A DNA stretch of 58,471 bases from an uncultured Clostridia bacterium (GTDB taxonomy: Bacteria > Bacillota > Clostridia > Lachnospirales > Cellulosilyticaceae), in contig CALJNR010000063.1 in NCBI GenBank assembly GCA_937981575.1, forward strand, positions 1-58,471, in the 5' to 3' direction. The position numbers were made by a program, and so were the translations under genes. Shown here in pieces: positions 8,112 through 17,596 of this stretch (position 1 is its first letter; every line of letters starts with the position of its first letter). The notes beneath the pieces were generated by a model. It worked only from the letters and a program-made list of their open reading frames with translations. It was not told the DNA's origin and did not search any database.

Positions 8112-10707
8112 AGTTGCCGATTATCAAAGGGCTTATCACAATTTAAAAGTGCATCCAGAGCAGGCTAAAGAGAAAGCTATGCCAGGAAGCAGCTACTTTA
8201 TTGAAAATAATGAAATACTTTGCCTGCCAAGAGAAGATGGAGACAGCAGATACCCCCTTGGGAAAAATGGGTTTAACTATTGGGTTTATGCATCAGGCTA
8301 TATGCATAGTAATGAAGGCTTGTTTTCCCATTACCTTAGGGCATCTGAAGGACAAGAACCAAAGATTGCCTTTTTTGCAGGATTTGAAAAAGAAGATGGA
8401 TATGATGTTGTGCCGCTTTTGGCTGTTCCGGTTATTAAGGCTGAGGCTCATATAGAACGTTATACAGTTTTTACGCCAAGCAGTGCCTACTATATGACTG
8501 AAACTCAGGGGGTGAAGTTTGCTGTCAGAGTCTTTGTCGATGAAAACAAAAAAACATATTGGAGCATAACGGCTGAAAATACTGGCGATTCCCATAAAAA
8601 TTGTTTTATTTCCTCTTATTATAATCCCTTTTTAAAAAATGCGGTGATGGAGGGTGCTGAAAACCGCTGGTTCAGGCAAGCGTCGGTTATCCCTAAAAGT
8701 GATAGTCAAAACTTAGACAGTTTCTTAATTGAAGTGTATGAAGAAAGAGACAGAGGGGCTATGATGCCTAACTATGCAGTATTTACAAGACATATGGAGA
8801 CTTCGGGAGGCGCAGTGGTATTATCTAATGAGACTACGACTTCAAGAAATGACTATGTTGGAGGAACAAGAAGTTCACTGCATACACCTAAAGCTCTTTA
8901 TAGAGGGACATTTGGTCAGACAAAAAAGGTTACTGCCTTTACAGAAGTTGGGATTGCAGGAGACCTCTTTCATCTGGACTTGCCGTCAAAAGGACAGGTT
9001 AGGATCGATACTGTGATGAGCTGCTGCCTTGAAGAAGAGGAGAAAGATCTTGCTATTGCAGAAAGCCCAATGCCGCATAAAATAGATGAAATAGAATGCC
9101 TGCTTATCTCAGATGAGAAAAAACGCCAGGAAGGACTGACTGTACATTTTGGCAGACGTCTTCAGGGTGAGCTGAAAGAAGAAGTACTTAATGCCTTTTT
9201 TGATCACCTTAAAAAACAAGTGGAATTTTGCTCAGTTATTAAAGGTTATATTCAGCTTTCTAATTTTTCTCTTATTGGAATAAGAGATGTTTACCAGGCC
9301 CTTGAAGGACTTGTCGCTTGGCAGCCAGAAGTTGCAAGAGCAAAAATGCTGGAGGGACTTAACTTTATTCAGCCGGACGGACGTGCACCAAGACAATATT
9401 CTCTTCCGCCATTTGAAGGGGCGACGCCTGCAATGGATTTAAGGCCTTTTATTGACCAAGGCGTATGGATTATATCAACGATCAGTACTTATCTGAAATA
9501 TACAGGGGACTTCAGCTTTTTAGATGAAATGTGCGGTTACTATGAGTTTGTGAATGAAAAAGCCCATGTGGCTAAAAAACTGGATTTAACAAGTACTGTA
9601 CTTCAGCATATGTTCGATATTATGAGCTTTTTGCTTAAAAATAGGGACCGTGGGCATACAGAATGCGTTTATGCACTGTATGGTGACTGGAACGATGCCT
9701 TAGACGGGCTTGGAGTCAGCAAAAATAAAGATAAAGAGTTTGGCACAGGAGTATCTGTTATGGCAACGCTGCAGGTTTATCAGAACTGTCAGGAAATGAT
9801 TGAGTTGCTTAGTTATTTAGATAGAGATAAGTATTCTGACAAAATAGAGAAATATGAAAAAGCTAAAAATGAGCTTGAAGAAGGATTGTTAAAATATGCT
9901 GTTGTTCAAAATATTAACGGTGAGAAAAAGATCGTTCATGGCTGGGGAGACGAAAGAAGTTACCTGGTTGGCAGCTTTAATGATCCGGATGGCAACGAGA
10001 GGGACGGCATTACTTCTAATGCTTTCTGGGTACTGTCAAATCTCTATGAGAGGGACCGTAGCATTAAAGAGACGATACTAAAGGCTTATGAACGTCTTGA
10101 GTCAAAATATGGACTTAAGACCTTTCACCCTCACTTTGAAAAAGGAACAAGTGGTGTAGGACGTATCCCTAACCTACCTAAAGGGACTGCTGAAAATGGT
10201 GCTGTTTATATTCATGCCTCAACCTTTGGAATCATGTCACTTTTTAAAATGGGAGAAACAAAAAAAGCTTGGGAAGAGCTTGCTAAGGCCTTGCCTTTTA
10301 CCCATGAGAAGGTTTCGGTATCTCCTTATGTTGTGCCGAATTCCTATGGGTTTAATGAAGAAAAGCAGATTGATGGAGAATCCATGCAGGATTGGCAGAC
10401 AGGAAGTTCAAATGTTATTCTTAAAACATTTATAAAATATGTTTTTGGGGTACAGCCTGAATATGAAGGGATTTGGATTCAGCCTTCAACTGATATACCA
10501 TTTGAAAAAATGGAAGTAGCTATTACGATACGTGGATGCAAACTGATGATTAACTATACCAACGCTGGTACGAAGACGAGACGGTTTAAAGTGAACCAAC
10601 AGGAAGAAATGGGCGTGTATTATGAAGAGATGCAGCAAGAAAGACTATGGATTGACTACGCAAAATTAAATCATGGGGATACGTTGTTTATAGAGGTAAT
10701 TGATTAA
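8095..10707 (+). CDS. GH94-like glycoside phosphorylase
   Basis: This is an 870-residue protein with the layout of GH94/cellobiose-phosphorylase-like enzymes: an N-terminal beta-sandwich of about 300 residues, a linker, then an (alpha/alpha)6 barrel with the catalytic-region motif GDWNDALDG (DWND at 531-534), where the first Asp acts as general acid in the family. Such enzymes split beta-linked disaccharides with phosphate to yield a sugar 1-phosphate, which the mutase in this operon would handle. The sequence looks far from classical cellobiose phosphorylase, so the substrate may differ (chito-, laminari- or other beta-oligosaccharide). The ATG at 8095 overlaps the GH3 gene by 17 nt; earlier in-frame Mets lie deep inside that gene. 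Confidence 0.75.
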   Translation: MILKSKVADYQRAYHNLKVHPEQAKEKAMPGSSYFIENNEILCLPREDGDSRYPLGKNGFNYWVYASGYMHSNEGLFSHYLRASEGQEPKIAFFAGFEKEDGYDVVPLLAVPVIKAEAHIERYTVFTPSSAYYMTETQGVKFAVRVFVDENKKTYWSITAENTGDSHKNCFISSYYNPFLKNAVMEGAENRWFRQASVIPKSDSQNLDSFLIEVYEERDRGAMMPNYAVFTRHMETSGGAVVLSNETTTSRNDYVGGTRSSLHTPKALYRGTFGQTKKVTAFTEVGIAGDLFHLDLPSKGQVRIDTVMSCCLEEEEKDLAIAESPMPHKIDEIECLLISDEKKRQEGLTVHFGRRLQGELKEEVLNAFFDHLKKQVEFCSVIKGYIQLSNFSLIGIRDVYQALEGLVAWQPEVARAKMLEGLNFIQPDGRAPRQYSLPPFEGATPAMDLRPFIDQGVWIISTISTYLKYTGDFSFLDEMCGYYEFVNEKAHVAKKLDLTSTVLQHMFDIMSFLLKNRDRGHTECVYALYGDWNDALDGLGVSKNKDKEFGTGVSVMATLQVYQNCQEMIELLSYLDRDKYSDKIEKYEKAKNELEEGLLKYAVVQNINGEKKIVHGWGDERSYLVGSFNDPDGNERDGITSNAFWVLSNLYERDRSIKETILKAYERLESKYGLKTFHPHFEKGTSGVGRIPNLPKGTAENGAVYIHASTFGIMSLFKMGETKKAWEELAKALPFTHEKVSVSPYVVPNSYGFNEEKQIDGESMQDWQTGSSNVILKTFIKYVFGVQPEYEGIWIQPSTDIPFEKMEVAITIRGCKLMINYTNAGTKTRRFKVNQQEEMGVYYEEMQQERLWIDYAKLNHGDTLFIEVID

Positions 10708-10775
10708 ATAAGTGCCCAGTAGGGACAAAGTATTAAAGAGCAGCTATTAACCTGCGTACAGGGGGATTACTGATT

Positions 10776-12839
10776 ATGGTTAGTATTCAGCAAGAAAAAG
10801 CATTGCAGAAGCAGTTTATTTTCAAGAAATCCCGGAATGAATTAAAATTTCACCCATTACCTTCTGGTGAAAAGAGCAAGAAGTTTATATCTATCAAAAT
10901 AAAGCTTATAGCTTTCTTTATGCTGTTTGCAATTGTTCCTGTTATAATCATCAGCAGTATTTCGACTTCAGCATCCAAAAAAGCTTTAGGGGATACAAGT
11001 GAAAAACTATCAAAAGAAATGATCAAGCAAGTATCAACTAATACGAGTACTTTATTCAAAGAGATTGATAAAAGTATTACTAAATTTTGTGTCACAGATC
11101 TTAATGAAGGGAATTTGCTTAATGAACTCGCATCAAATGATCCGATTCGGAAGTTTGATGCTACCCGGATAATTGATAAACAGATTCTCTATATAACAGG
11201 AATGAACAAAAGCATTGGGGACATCAGCCTGATTACTGCAGAAGACGAAGTATTGGGCAATACCACGCAAATTGATCATGAGCTTTTGCTAAGCTATAAA
11301 AATCTTGAGTTAGGCGAAAATGCCCTATGGGTAAAAGAAGAAAGCCAGCAAAAGATATTTTATATTAAAAGGGTTACCAACCTGTTTGGTAAGTTTTTAG
11401 GGACTGCCGTTGTAAGCATTCAATTGGATGAGATGATAGAAGCGCTGGAAGAAATTGAGCTTTTAGAAGATTCAAATCTTTCGATAGTAGATCATAGTGG
11501 AAGCATCATCTATAACAACTTAATGCAGGAGAAGATAGATGAAAAGGTATGGATGGCCGTTGAACTAAAAACAGACTTTGGGTCTATGGTGAACCACAAC
11601 AAGCTGGTTACCTATTCAACCCTTACTAATGGCTGGAAGATTATTGCGGAAATACCGCAGAAATCCCTCACCATGAAGATTGACGAGGTAAATCGTTTCG
11701 TATGGCTGCTTATAGCAGCAGCCAGTATCATTGCAGTCGGTGCGGGTCTCCTTGTTTCAAAAAGCTTATCAAGCCCTATTATTAAGCTGATGGAGTTAAT
11801 GAAAGCAGCAGAAAGCGGAGACTTAACGGTTAGAATCAAAGAAAAAGGCAATGATGAAGTGACAAGGCTGTGCACTAGTTTTAATTATATGATAGCTAAC
11901 ATGCGTAAACTTCTTGAACAGACTAAAGATGTTATTGCAGATACACTTAAGTCTAGTAAGGTTCTAGGATCTTCTACAGAACAGTCAGTAGATGCTTTTG
12001 AGCAGCTAGTCTTATCAATAGAAGAGATAGCAGAGGGAACTACTGAACAGGCACAAGATGTTCAAAAAAGCTCTTCAGCTATGACGCTGCTGTCAAAGCG
12101 TATTCAAGGTGTTATGATAAAATCAGAAACCATTTTTCTGCATAATAAGCATGCCAAAGAAATGATTCAGGCAGCAACGAGTACGATTGAACGTTTAAAT
12201 ACAACGATGACATCTTCTGTTCAGATCTCTCAGGCGATTAAATCTAGGATCAATGAATTAAGCATGCTGACTCACAATATTGAAACGGTGATGAAGTTGG
12301 TGGATGATATCAGTGAACAGACCAATTTGTTAGCACTTAATGCAAGTATTGAAGCAGCAAGGGCAGGCGAAAGAGGAAGAGGGTTTGTGGTAGTAGCTCA
12401 AGAAGTCAAAAAGTTAGCTGAAAAGTCTAAGGATTCTATGGTTGATATTAAAAAAATGATAAATACTATAGAAGACAAAACGAAAGTTACAACAGACCTG
12501 GTAGAAGAATCAACAGATGTTTTTGATAAGCAGGAAGAAACCGTCAAAGAAACTTATAGTATTGTTTTAAATATTATAAGTAACTTAAAAAATATGGACG
12601 TTGAGCTTTCAGATGTCAGTACCCAAATGAAGGAAATGCAATCCTTAAAAGACCAAATGGTTGATAAGATGAATAATATAGCCATGGTTACTGAAGAATC
12701 AGCCGCCTGTACTCAGGAGGTAAGTGCAGTGAGCGTAGCACAAAAAACATATATTGAAAGCTTAAAGGTGCTTGCGGATGACTTAAATAAAAGTATGGAA
12801 GCGCTTAATGAATCCGTACAGACCTTTAGAGTAGAATAA
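10776..12839 (+). CDS. Methyl-accepting chemotaxis protein
   Basis: This is a 687-residue transmembrane chemoreceptor. It has an N-terminal cytoplasmic stretch, a first membrane segment near residues 45-65, an extracellular sensor of about 230 residues (dCache-like by layout, not proven), a second membrane segment near 300-320, a HAMP linker, and a long coiled-coil signalling domain with the conserved hairpin [20 protein letters not shown]. No terminator is visible in the 68 nt after the phosphorylase gene, so it is probably the last gene of the sugar operon, linking taxis to this substrate. Confidence 0.92.
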   Translation: MVSIQQEKALQKQFIFKKSRNELKFHPLPSGEKSKKFISIKIKLIAFFMLFAIVPVIIISSISTSASKKALGDTSEKLSKEMIKQVSTNTSTLFKEIDKSITKFCVTDLNEGNLLNELASNDPIRKFDATRIIDKQILYITGMNKSIGDISLITAEDEVLGNTTQIDHELLLSYKNLELGENALWVKEESQQKIFYIKRVTNLFGKFLGTAVVSIQLDEMIEALEEIELLEDSNLSIVDHSGSIIYNNLMQEKIDEKVWMAVELKTDFGSMVNHNKLVTYSTLTNGWKIIAEIPQKSLTMKIDEVNRFVWLLIAAASIIAVGAGLLVSKSLSSPIIKLMELMKAAESGDLTVRIKEKGNDEVTRLCTSFNYMIANMRKLLEQTKDVIADTLKSSKVLGSSTEQSVDAFEQLVLSIEEIAEGTTEQAQDVQKSSSAMTLLSKRIQGVMIKSETIFLHNKHAKEMIQAATSTIERLNTTMTSSVQISQAIKSRINELSMLTHNIETVMKLVDDISEQTNLLALNASIEAARAGERGRGFVVVAQEVKKLAEKSKDSMVDIKKMINTIEDKTKVTTDLVEESTDVFDKQEETVKETYSIVLNIISNLKNMDVELSDVSTQMKEMQSLKDQMVDKMNNIAMVTEESAACTQEVSAVSVAQKTYIESLKVLADDLNKSMEALNESVQTFRVE

Positions 12840-12852
12840 TAGAAAAGTAAAG

Positions 12853-12900
12853 AACTCTTTTGCGGGCATACAAAAGTATAACGGCAAAAGAGTTTTTTAT
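12853..12900 (+). terminator. Terminator of the sugar-utilisation operon
   Basis: AACTCTTTTGC at 12853-12863 pairs perfectly with GCAAAAGAGTT at 12884-12894 and is followed by TTTTAT. Confidence 0.85.
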
Positions 12901-13003
12901 TTTAAAAAGATCTGATGTTGTATTAATATGTCAACTTATACGAGAGGGACACATAGAATAATATAAAACCAACTAAATATATAAAAATAGTAGGAAATAA
13001 CTA

Positions 13004-13032
13004 TTGACGGAAAAATTTTTTAGTATTATACT
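13004..13032 (+). promoter_or_regulatory. Sigma-A type promoter of cysK
   Basis: TTGACG (13004-13009), 17 nt spacer, TATACT (13027-13032). The predicted leader before cysK is about 165 nt long. It has an imperfect hairpin (13051-13084) and a 10-codon ORF. Confidence 0.85.
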
Positions 13033-13117
13033 AAAGTTAATAATTTACTTATACATATAGTTTAAATATATAAAAACTATGTATTGAGGAGTAAAAGATA
13101 ATAAGGTAGCAGAATTT

Positions 13118-13150
13118 ATGAGTATTCAATTATCAACTTGCATATGCTAA
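13118..13150 (+). CDS. Putative Cys-codon leader peptide upstream of cysK
   Basis: The transcribed leader of cysK holds an ATG-to-TAA ORF of 10 codons that reads [10 protein letters not shown]. Two of the last three codons are Cys, directly before the stop. Its ribosome binding site is weak (AAGG at 13103-13106, spacing 11). The ORF ends 55 nt before cysK. Short peptides rich in the end product's codon, placed before a biosynthetic operon, are the hallmark of translation-dependent attenuation. No U-tract terminator is seen here, so control would more likely act on cysK translation. Whether it is translated is unproven. Confidence 0.5.
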   Translation: MSIQLSTCIC

Positions 13151-13205
13151 TACAAGTGAGTATAAGGAGTTAAAACATAAACTTAATTTTTATGGAGGCG
13201 GTCAC

Positions 13206-14141
13206 ATGAGTAAAATAGCAAAAAACTTAACGGATTTAATAGGCAATACCCCTTTATTAGAGCTTAGTAATTATAATGCCCAAAATGGTTTAGAAGCTAA
13301 AGTCATAGCAAAGCTTGAGTCTTTTAATCCTGCTTCAAGCGTTAAAGACAGAATTGGCTATGCTATGATAAAAGATGCAGAAGATCGAGGAATCATTAAT
13401 AAAAATACAGTGCTTGTTGAGCCAACAAGCGGAAATACAGGTATTGCATTAGCTTTTGTAGCAGCTGCAAAAGGCTATAAACTTATTATTACTTTACCAG
13501 AGACTTTTAGTATTGAAAGAAGAAATCTTCTTAAAGCACTTGGAGCAGAACTTGTTTTAACGCCAGGAGCTGAAGGCATGCCGGGCGCCATTAAAAGAGC
13601 TGAAGAAATTGCAGCAACAACTGAAAATGCAGTACTTCTTCAACAGTTTAAGAATCCAGCTAACCCAGAAATTCACAGACGTACGACAGTAGAAGAAATT
13701 TGGAGAGACACTGATGGACAGGTAGATATCTTTGTTGGCGGCGTAGGTACAGGAGGAACGATAACAGGGGTAGGAGAAGTTTTAAAACAAAAAAATCCTA
13801 ACATTAAAGTTATTGCTGTTGAACCAACAGATTCACCTGTATTATCTGGAGGGGCAAAAGGACCTCACAAAATTCAGGGAATTGGTGCTGGGTTTGTACC
13901 AGATATTCTAAATCTGGGAGTGGTAGATGAAATTTTCCAAGTGAAAAACGAAGAAGCTTTTGCGGTTTCAAGAGCTTTAGCGAAATCCGAAGGATTATTA
14001 GTTGGTATTTCATCAGGAGCAGCAGCTTTTGCTGCAACACAGATTGCTAAAAGACCAGAGAATAAAGGCAAAAATATAGTTGTTTTACTTCCAGATACAG
14101 GAGAAAGATACTTATCAACTACACTTTATACAGAAGAATAA
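13206..14141 (+). CDS. cysK: Cysteine synthase A (O-acetylserine sulfhydrylase)
   Basis: This 311-residue PLP enzyme joins O-acetylserine and sulfide to make cysteine, in the cytosol. The PLP lysine is Lys47 in SSVKDRIG. The substrate loop [12 protein letters not shown] and the phosphate-binding loop [14 protein letters not shown] are intact, and the length is typical. GGAGG at 13194-13198 supports the start. No cysE lies nearby; it is a single-gene unit between its own promoter and terminator. Expression is probably governed by the leader ORF just upstream (inference). Confidence 0.96.
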   Translation: MSKIAKNLTDLIGNTPLLELSNYNAQNGLEAKVIAKLESFNPASSVKDRIGYAMIKDAEDRGIINKNTVLVEPTSGNTGIALAFVAAAKGYKLIITLPETFSIERRNLLKALGAELVLTPGAEGMPGAIKRAEEIAATTENAVLLQQFKNPANPEIHRRTTVEEIWRDTDGQVDIFVGGVGTGGTITGVGEVLKQKNPNIKVIAVEPTDSPVLSGGAKGPHKIQGIGAGFVPDILNLGVVDEIFQVKNEEAFAVSRALAKSEGLLVGISSGAAAFAATQIAKRPENKGKNIVVLLPDTGERYLSTTLYTEE

Positions 14142-14248
14142 TTTTAATGCTTGATAGGTAACAAATAAAAGTACTTAATGGGCATAGGCATATACAAGAT
14201 GATTATTTGTTATCTCCAATAAGATGAACGCTCCTATTTAATAAAAAT

Positions 14249-14278
14249 GCCAGCTAGTGAAAACTAGACTGGCTTTTT
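14249..14278. terminator. Bidirectional terminator between cysK and the convergent small gene
   Basis: GCCAGCTAGT pairs with ACTAG-A-CTGGC around a GAAA tetraloop. A run of five T follows on the plus strand and five A precede it, so it can serve both directions. Confidence 0.88.
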
Positions 14279-14284
14279 AATATA

Positions 14285-14464
14285 TTATTCTACTGGAGTC
14301 CATTTGCAGCGCACTGGAGAAATAATTGCGTTTTCTTGTTTTAATTCTTTGAAAGCCTGATCAATTTCTTTGCGATCTAATCCAGAAAGTTTTTCAACTT
14401 CTCCGGCACTTACAGGTTTTCCTGCTTCTTTCATTACTTCTAATACTTTTGCCTTAATGCTCAT
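14285..14464 (-). CDS. Small winged-helix DNA-binding protein (59 aa)
   Basis: This short protein is essentially one winged helix-turn-helix: MSIKAKVLEVMKEAGKP, then SAGEVEKLSGLDRKEIDQA as helix-turn-helix, then a KRxKW-like tail. Similar 55-65 residue stand-alone wHTH proteins are common in Clostridia and have no defined role. On the minus strand AAGGAG lies 9 nt before the ATG at 14464; the ATG at 14473 touches it and is unlikely. It converges with cysK and has its own promoter. Confidence 0.75.
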   Translation of the reverse strand: MSIKAKVLEVMKEAGKPVSAGEVEKLSGLDRKEIDQAFKELKQENAIISPVRCKWTPVE

Positions 14465-14536
14465 GTCTTTCATCTCCTTATTAATGTCACAGTAATAATA
14501 AAAACAAACTACTAACAGCTGTTTTGTGTTGTCCTT

Positions 14537-14565
14537 ATTATAGCATTGCCTGTTTAGGGATGCAA
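14537..14565 (-). promoter_or_regulatory. Promoter of the small winged-helix gene
   Basis: On the minus strand TTGCAT (14565-14560), 17 nt spacer, TATAAT (14542-14537), about 70 nt before the start codon. Nothing else recognisable is seen between here and base 14800. Confidence 0.75.
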
Positions 14566-14820
14566 TCCATTCATTTTCAGATTCTAGAAAACAGCCTATT
14601 GTTTAGTAATAAGAGGAGACTAAAGGAACAGACCAAAAGAATTATAATAATATAGCAATGATTTTTGTTGAATATGACAGGTTGTTTAGTAAGTGAATTT
14701 CTACATACAGTATTCAACTAAACTAATGTTTATCTATGACTTCTGATCTTGAATAAATCCTTTGGTTTCATTTCATACTAAATGAGACAGAGAATTCATC
14801 ATGTGAAAGGAAAATGGATA

Positions 14821-14964
14821 ATGGATAATAATAAAAATAGAATGAAAGACAGACCAAAAAGCAATCCAGAACTAAGAAAAATGCAGCCTAAGGATAATGC
14901 AGATGCAGGGATTATTAACGGGCACAAAATGGGGACACATAACGGGAAACATGAAAAAAATTAA
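14821..14964 (+). CDS. Small hydrophilic protein of unknown function (47 aa)
   Basis: This very polar, Asn/Lys-rich peptide has no hydrophobic segment and ends GTHNGKHEKN. AAAGGA at 14806-14811 lies 9 nt before the ATG at 14821. A strong terminator begins 10 nt after its stop, which supports a real expressed gene. I recognise no family. It could be a small acid-soluble or stress-related protein, but nothing in the sequence fixes that. Confidence 0.5.
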   Translation: MDNNKNRMKDRPKSNPELRKMQPKDNADAGIINGHKMGTHNGKHEKN

Positions 14965-14973
14965 TTTTTAGTT

Positions 14974-15015
14974 AAAAAACTGCTTCTTAATCTAATAAGA
15001 TAGAAGCAGTTTTTT
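14974..15015 (+). terminator. Terminator after the 47-aa gene
   Basis: ACTGCTTCT (14979-14987) pairs with AGAAGCAGT (15002-15010); A-rich before and TTTTT after. Confidence 0.85.
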
Positions 15016-15216
15016 GATGAGGGAGGAAAGTTCGTCTTGTAGGAAAGGTAGCAAACTTTTCTATCTCATATACGCATGTATTTTTTTGAACGCTTTCTGG
15101 ATGTCAAAGCAGATTTTGAGTGAGTTTATAAGATTAATAAAGCTTTTTAAGAATAGAATAACCCATGTGTTATCAAAAAAAATTTGTAGTGCAATTAAAT
15201 AGGTGGTAGAGAAACT

Positions 15217-16005
15217 ATGAAACAAGAAGATTATTTAAATGTGCCATCAGATGAAGCAGGAATTTTACAAAAGAGGCGTGGATGGGATATACAGGATGTA
15301 AGATTTTTCAGTGAGAGTGAAGTGAAAAAGCTCCTTTATGCTCAAGAAGAATTAAGTTTTTTACTAGGAAGAAATTATCCGGCTTCTTCCGTTATCAAAT
15401 TAATAGGAGATAGGTATCAGCTGACGCAAAGACAAAGGATTGCCCTTGTTCGTTCTACATGTAGTCCGCAAAGCCTAGTATTAAGACAAGCTAAATGTCT
15501 GCCTATATCCAGTATAGCGGAAGGAGCTGTTTATATTGATGGTTTTAATTTGATCATTACGTTGGAAGTGGCGTTATCAAAAGGCATTATCCTCAAGGGA
15601 CAGGATGGATGTATACGGGATCTGGCAGGACTTAGAGGAAACTATAGGCTGATTCCTGAAACAGATGAGGCCATCAAGGTTTTAGGTGAAATTCTTGAGA
15701 CGCTTAAAGCTAAAGAAGTTCATTTTTATTTAGATGCACCTCTATCCAATTCAGGAAGGCTTAAAGTAAAATTATTAGAAAACAGCAAAGATTGGTCATC
15801 TAAAGTAAAAGCAGAGGTTGTTAACAATCCAGATCAATTATTAAGCCAAAAGGAAAGGATTGTGACATCAGATGCTATAGTTCTTGATGCTTGTAAAAGC
15901 TACTTTAACTTAGGTGCATACTGCATACAGCATAGCATAAAAGATGTCTGCATAATAGATTTGTCTGGGGAATCTGGCAGATTAAAAGATAACCTATCTT
16001 TTTAA
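15217..16005 (+). CDS. DUF434-like protein
   Basis: This 262-residue protein matches my memory of the DUF434 family (PF04256): the N-terminal block KRRGWDIQDVRFF, then LLGRNYPASSVIKLIGDRYQLTQRQR, and the family core YIDGFNLIITLEVALSKG followed by DGCIRDLAGLRGNYR. A later LDAPLSNSGRL motif is also conserved. Members are cytosolic with no assigned function; the acidic motifs recall nuclease-like folds, but I would not call it an enzyme. AGGTGG about 10 nt upstream supports the start. It stands alone and converges with folC. An imperfect hairpin without a T-run follows the stop. Confidence 0.7.
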   Translation: MKQEDYLNVPSDEAGILQKRRGWDIQDVRFFSESEVKKLLYAQEELSFLLGRNYPASSVIKLIGDRYQLTQRQRIALVRSTCSPQSLVLRQAKCLPISSIAEGAVYIDGFNLIITLEVALSKGIILKGQDGCIRDLAGLRGNYRLIPETDEAIKVLGEILETLKAKEVHFYLDAPLSNSGRLKVKLLENSKDWSSKVKAEVVNNPDQLLSQKERIVTSDAIVLDACKSYFNLGAYCIQHSIKDVCIIDLSGESGRLKDNLSF

Positions 16006-16145
16006 ACAGAATATATAATAGTATTACCCTCAAGCTGTTTATTTCAAATGACTTGAGGATAATGCAGGAGAATCAATAAAACTGATAGCAGCGTTTAGCC
16101 CAAGTAGGACAGGGCGAATAGTGACGTAAATTGATTTTTATAGCT

Positions 16146-17426
16146 TTACAAACGCTTAAGAATATCAGGGATTTGACCTATAAAGTATAAAGAGCCAAAA
16201 GCAATGATAATATCAGAGGGCGAAGCTGCATGAAGAGCCAAATGCACACCTTCTTCTACTGAGGGGCAGACAGTAACGTCTGTGCAGTATTTACGCACTT
16301 CATCAGCAAGAACATGAGGTTCTAAGGCTCTAGGACTTGACGGTTTAACAACAAAAACAGCATCAGCTAAGGAGGTTGTATGCTGACAAATTGAAACATA
16401 ATCCTTATCTTTAAGTAATCCCATAATATAATAAATTTTTCTGCCTGTGCAATAAGTTTTTAGCGTATCACTTAAGGATAAGGCCCCTTGTACGTTATGA
16501 GCCCCATCGATAAATAGTAAAGGATTATCATATACCTGTTCAAATCGTCCATGCCATTTGGCTTTAGCGAAACCTTTGTAAATAGCCTCATTAGCTATTA
16601 AAAAGCCTTTTCGCTTCAAGACCTCAACAGTTTCAAGGGCAAGAACAGCATTATAAAGCTGATGCTTTCCGAGAAGGGTGATATGAAGGTTTGAAAACTT
16701 TTTATAAGAGAAAGTTTGTCCACTTAAGCTACTGCTTAAAGGAAAAATAGCATCAAAATCTGGAATGGTAAGAGAGGCTTCGTTTTGTCTGCACACCTCT
16801 TTAAAAACATTATAAACAGATGGAGCAGCTGGATAAAGCACTACCGGAGAGCATGGCTTAATAATGCCGCTTTTTTCATAAGCAATGGCTTCAATGGTAT
16901 CACCTAAAAATTGCATATGATCCATTGCGATGGCAGTAATGACGCAGCAGATCGGACTTGGATGAACATTGGTTGCATCCAGTCTTCCGCCCATACCAGT
17001 TTCTAAAACCACTATACTGCAGTTTTGATCATTGAAATATAAAAAGGCAAGCGCAGTTAGGACTTCGAAACGGGTAGGATGATTTAGACCATCCTTCACC
17101 ATACGTTCGCAGCATTTTTTAATTCGTTTAAGGTAAGTATCTAAGGCATCAGCTGTAATCCATTCATTGTTTATACAAATAGTTTCTCGAATGGTAATTA
17201 ACTCGGGAGAGGTATAGGTACCTACCATATAATCAGCTTCCATAAGAATAGAAGTTAAATAAGCGGCAGTAGATCCTTTGCCGTTGGTGCCGGCTATATG
17301 AATACATTGTAAATGCTGATGGGGATTATCAAGGCGGTTTAATAGCTCAGTTACAGATTCTAAGCCAGGATGGCTTCCAAGTGTATCGAGATAATCAAGA
17401 TAATCCTGAGAAAACTTATGAATAAT
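16146..17426 (-). CDS. folC: Folylpolyglutamate / dihydrofolate synthase with apparent AUU start
   Basis: FolC adds glutamate to folates (and to dihydropteroate) with ATP, in the cytosol. The frame on the minus strand encodes the P-loop GTNGKGS (about residues 46-52), YTSPEL, the VVLETGMGGRLDATN block and the DGAHN motif of Mur-ligase relatives. The first ATG in frame (17243) lies after the P-loop and would remove the ATP site. Upstream there is no ATG, GTG, TTG or CTG before an in-frame TAA, but AAAGGAGG (17442-17435) sits 8 nt before an ATT at 17426. Starting there gives 426 residues, the normal length. An ATT at 17423 is the second choice. Confidence 0.88.
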   Translation of the reverse strand: MIHKFSQDYLDYLDTLGSHPGLESVTELLNRLDNPHQHLQCIHIAGTNGKGSTAAYLTSILMEADYMVGTYTSPELITIRETICINNEWITADALDTYLKRIKKCCERMVKDGLNHPTRFEVLTALAFLYFNDQNCSIVVLETGMGGRLDATNVHPSPICCVITAIAMDHMQFLGDTIEAIAYEKSGIIKPCSPVVLYPAAPSVYNVFKEVCRQNEASLTIPDFDAIFPLSSSLSGQTFSYKKFSNLHITLLGKHQLYNAVLALETVEVLKRKGFLIANEAIYKGFAKAKWHGRFEQVYDNPLLFIDGAHNVQGALSLSDTLKTYCTGRKIYYIMGLLKDKDYVSICQHTTSLADAVFVVKPSSPRALEPHVLADEVRKYCTDVTVCPSVEEGVHLALHAASPSDIIIAFGSLYFIGQIPDILKRL

Positions 17427-17467
17427 AGTAATAACCTCCTTTAGTTAGCGACAAAATGATATAAACA

Positions 17468-17494
17468 GCCCTTTTTGGATAACTCCGAAAGGGC
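17468..17494 (-). other. Hairpin in the folC leader
   Basis: On the minus strand GCCCTTT (17494-17488) pairs with AAAGGGC (17474-17468), 40 nt before the AUU start codon of folC. No clear T-run follows. It may shape ribosome access to the unusual start. Confidence 0.5.
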
Positions 17495-17528
17495 ATTAAC
17501 AAAAATACGTTCTTATAGGTCTAGATGG

Positions 17529-17557
17529 ATTATACTCAATAATATAATAAAATTCAA
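17529..17557 (-). promoter_or_regulatory. Promoter of folC
   Basis: On the minus strand TTGAAT (17557-17552), 17 nt spacer, TATAAT (17534-17529). The leader to the AUU codon would be about 95 nt. Confidence 0.75.
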
Positions 17558-17596
17558 CATATGTCTTTTCATTTACCAGGATAGTTGAATAAATAA

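Noticed and set aside
13033..13205. Possible S-box, T-box or other known riboswitch before cysK
   Set aside because: No conserved riboswitch core or T-box sequence was found; the leader ORF explains the region better.
15014..15202. 62-codon ORF on the plus strand after the 47-aa gene
   Set aside because: It starts inside a terminator T-run, has no ribosome binding site and codon use unlike the neighbours.
16025..16056. Hairpin after the DUF434-like gene, considered as a terminator
   Set aside because: CCTCAAG pairs with CTTGAGG, but no T-run follows on either strand.
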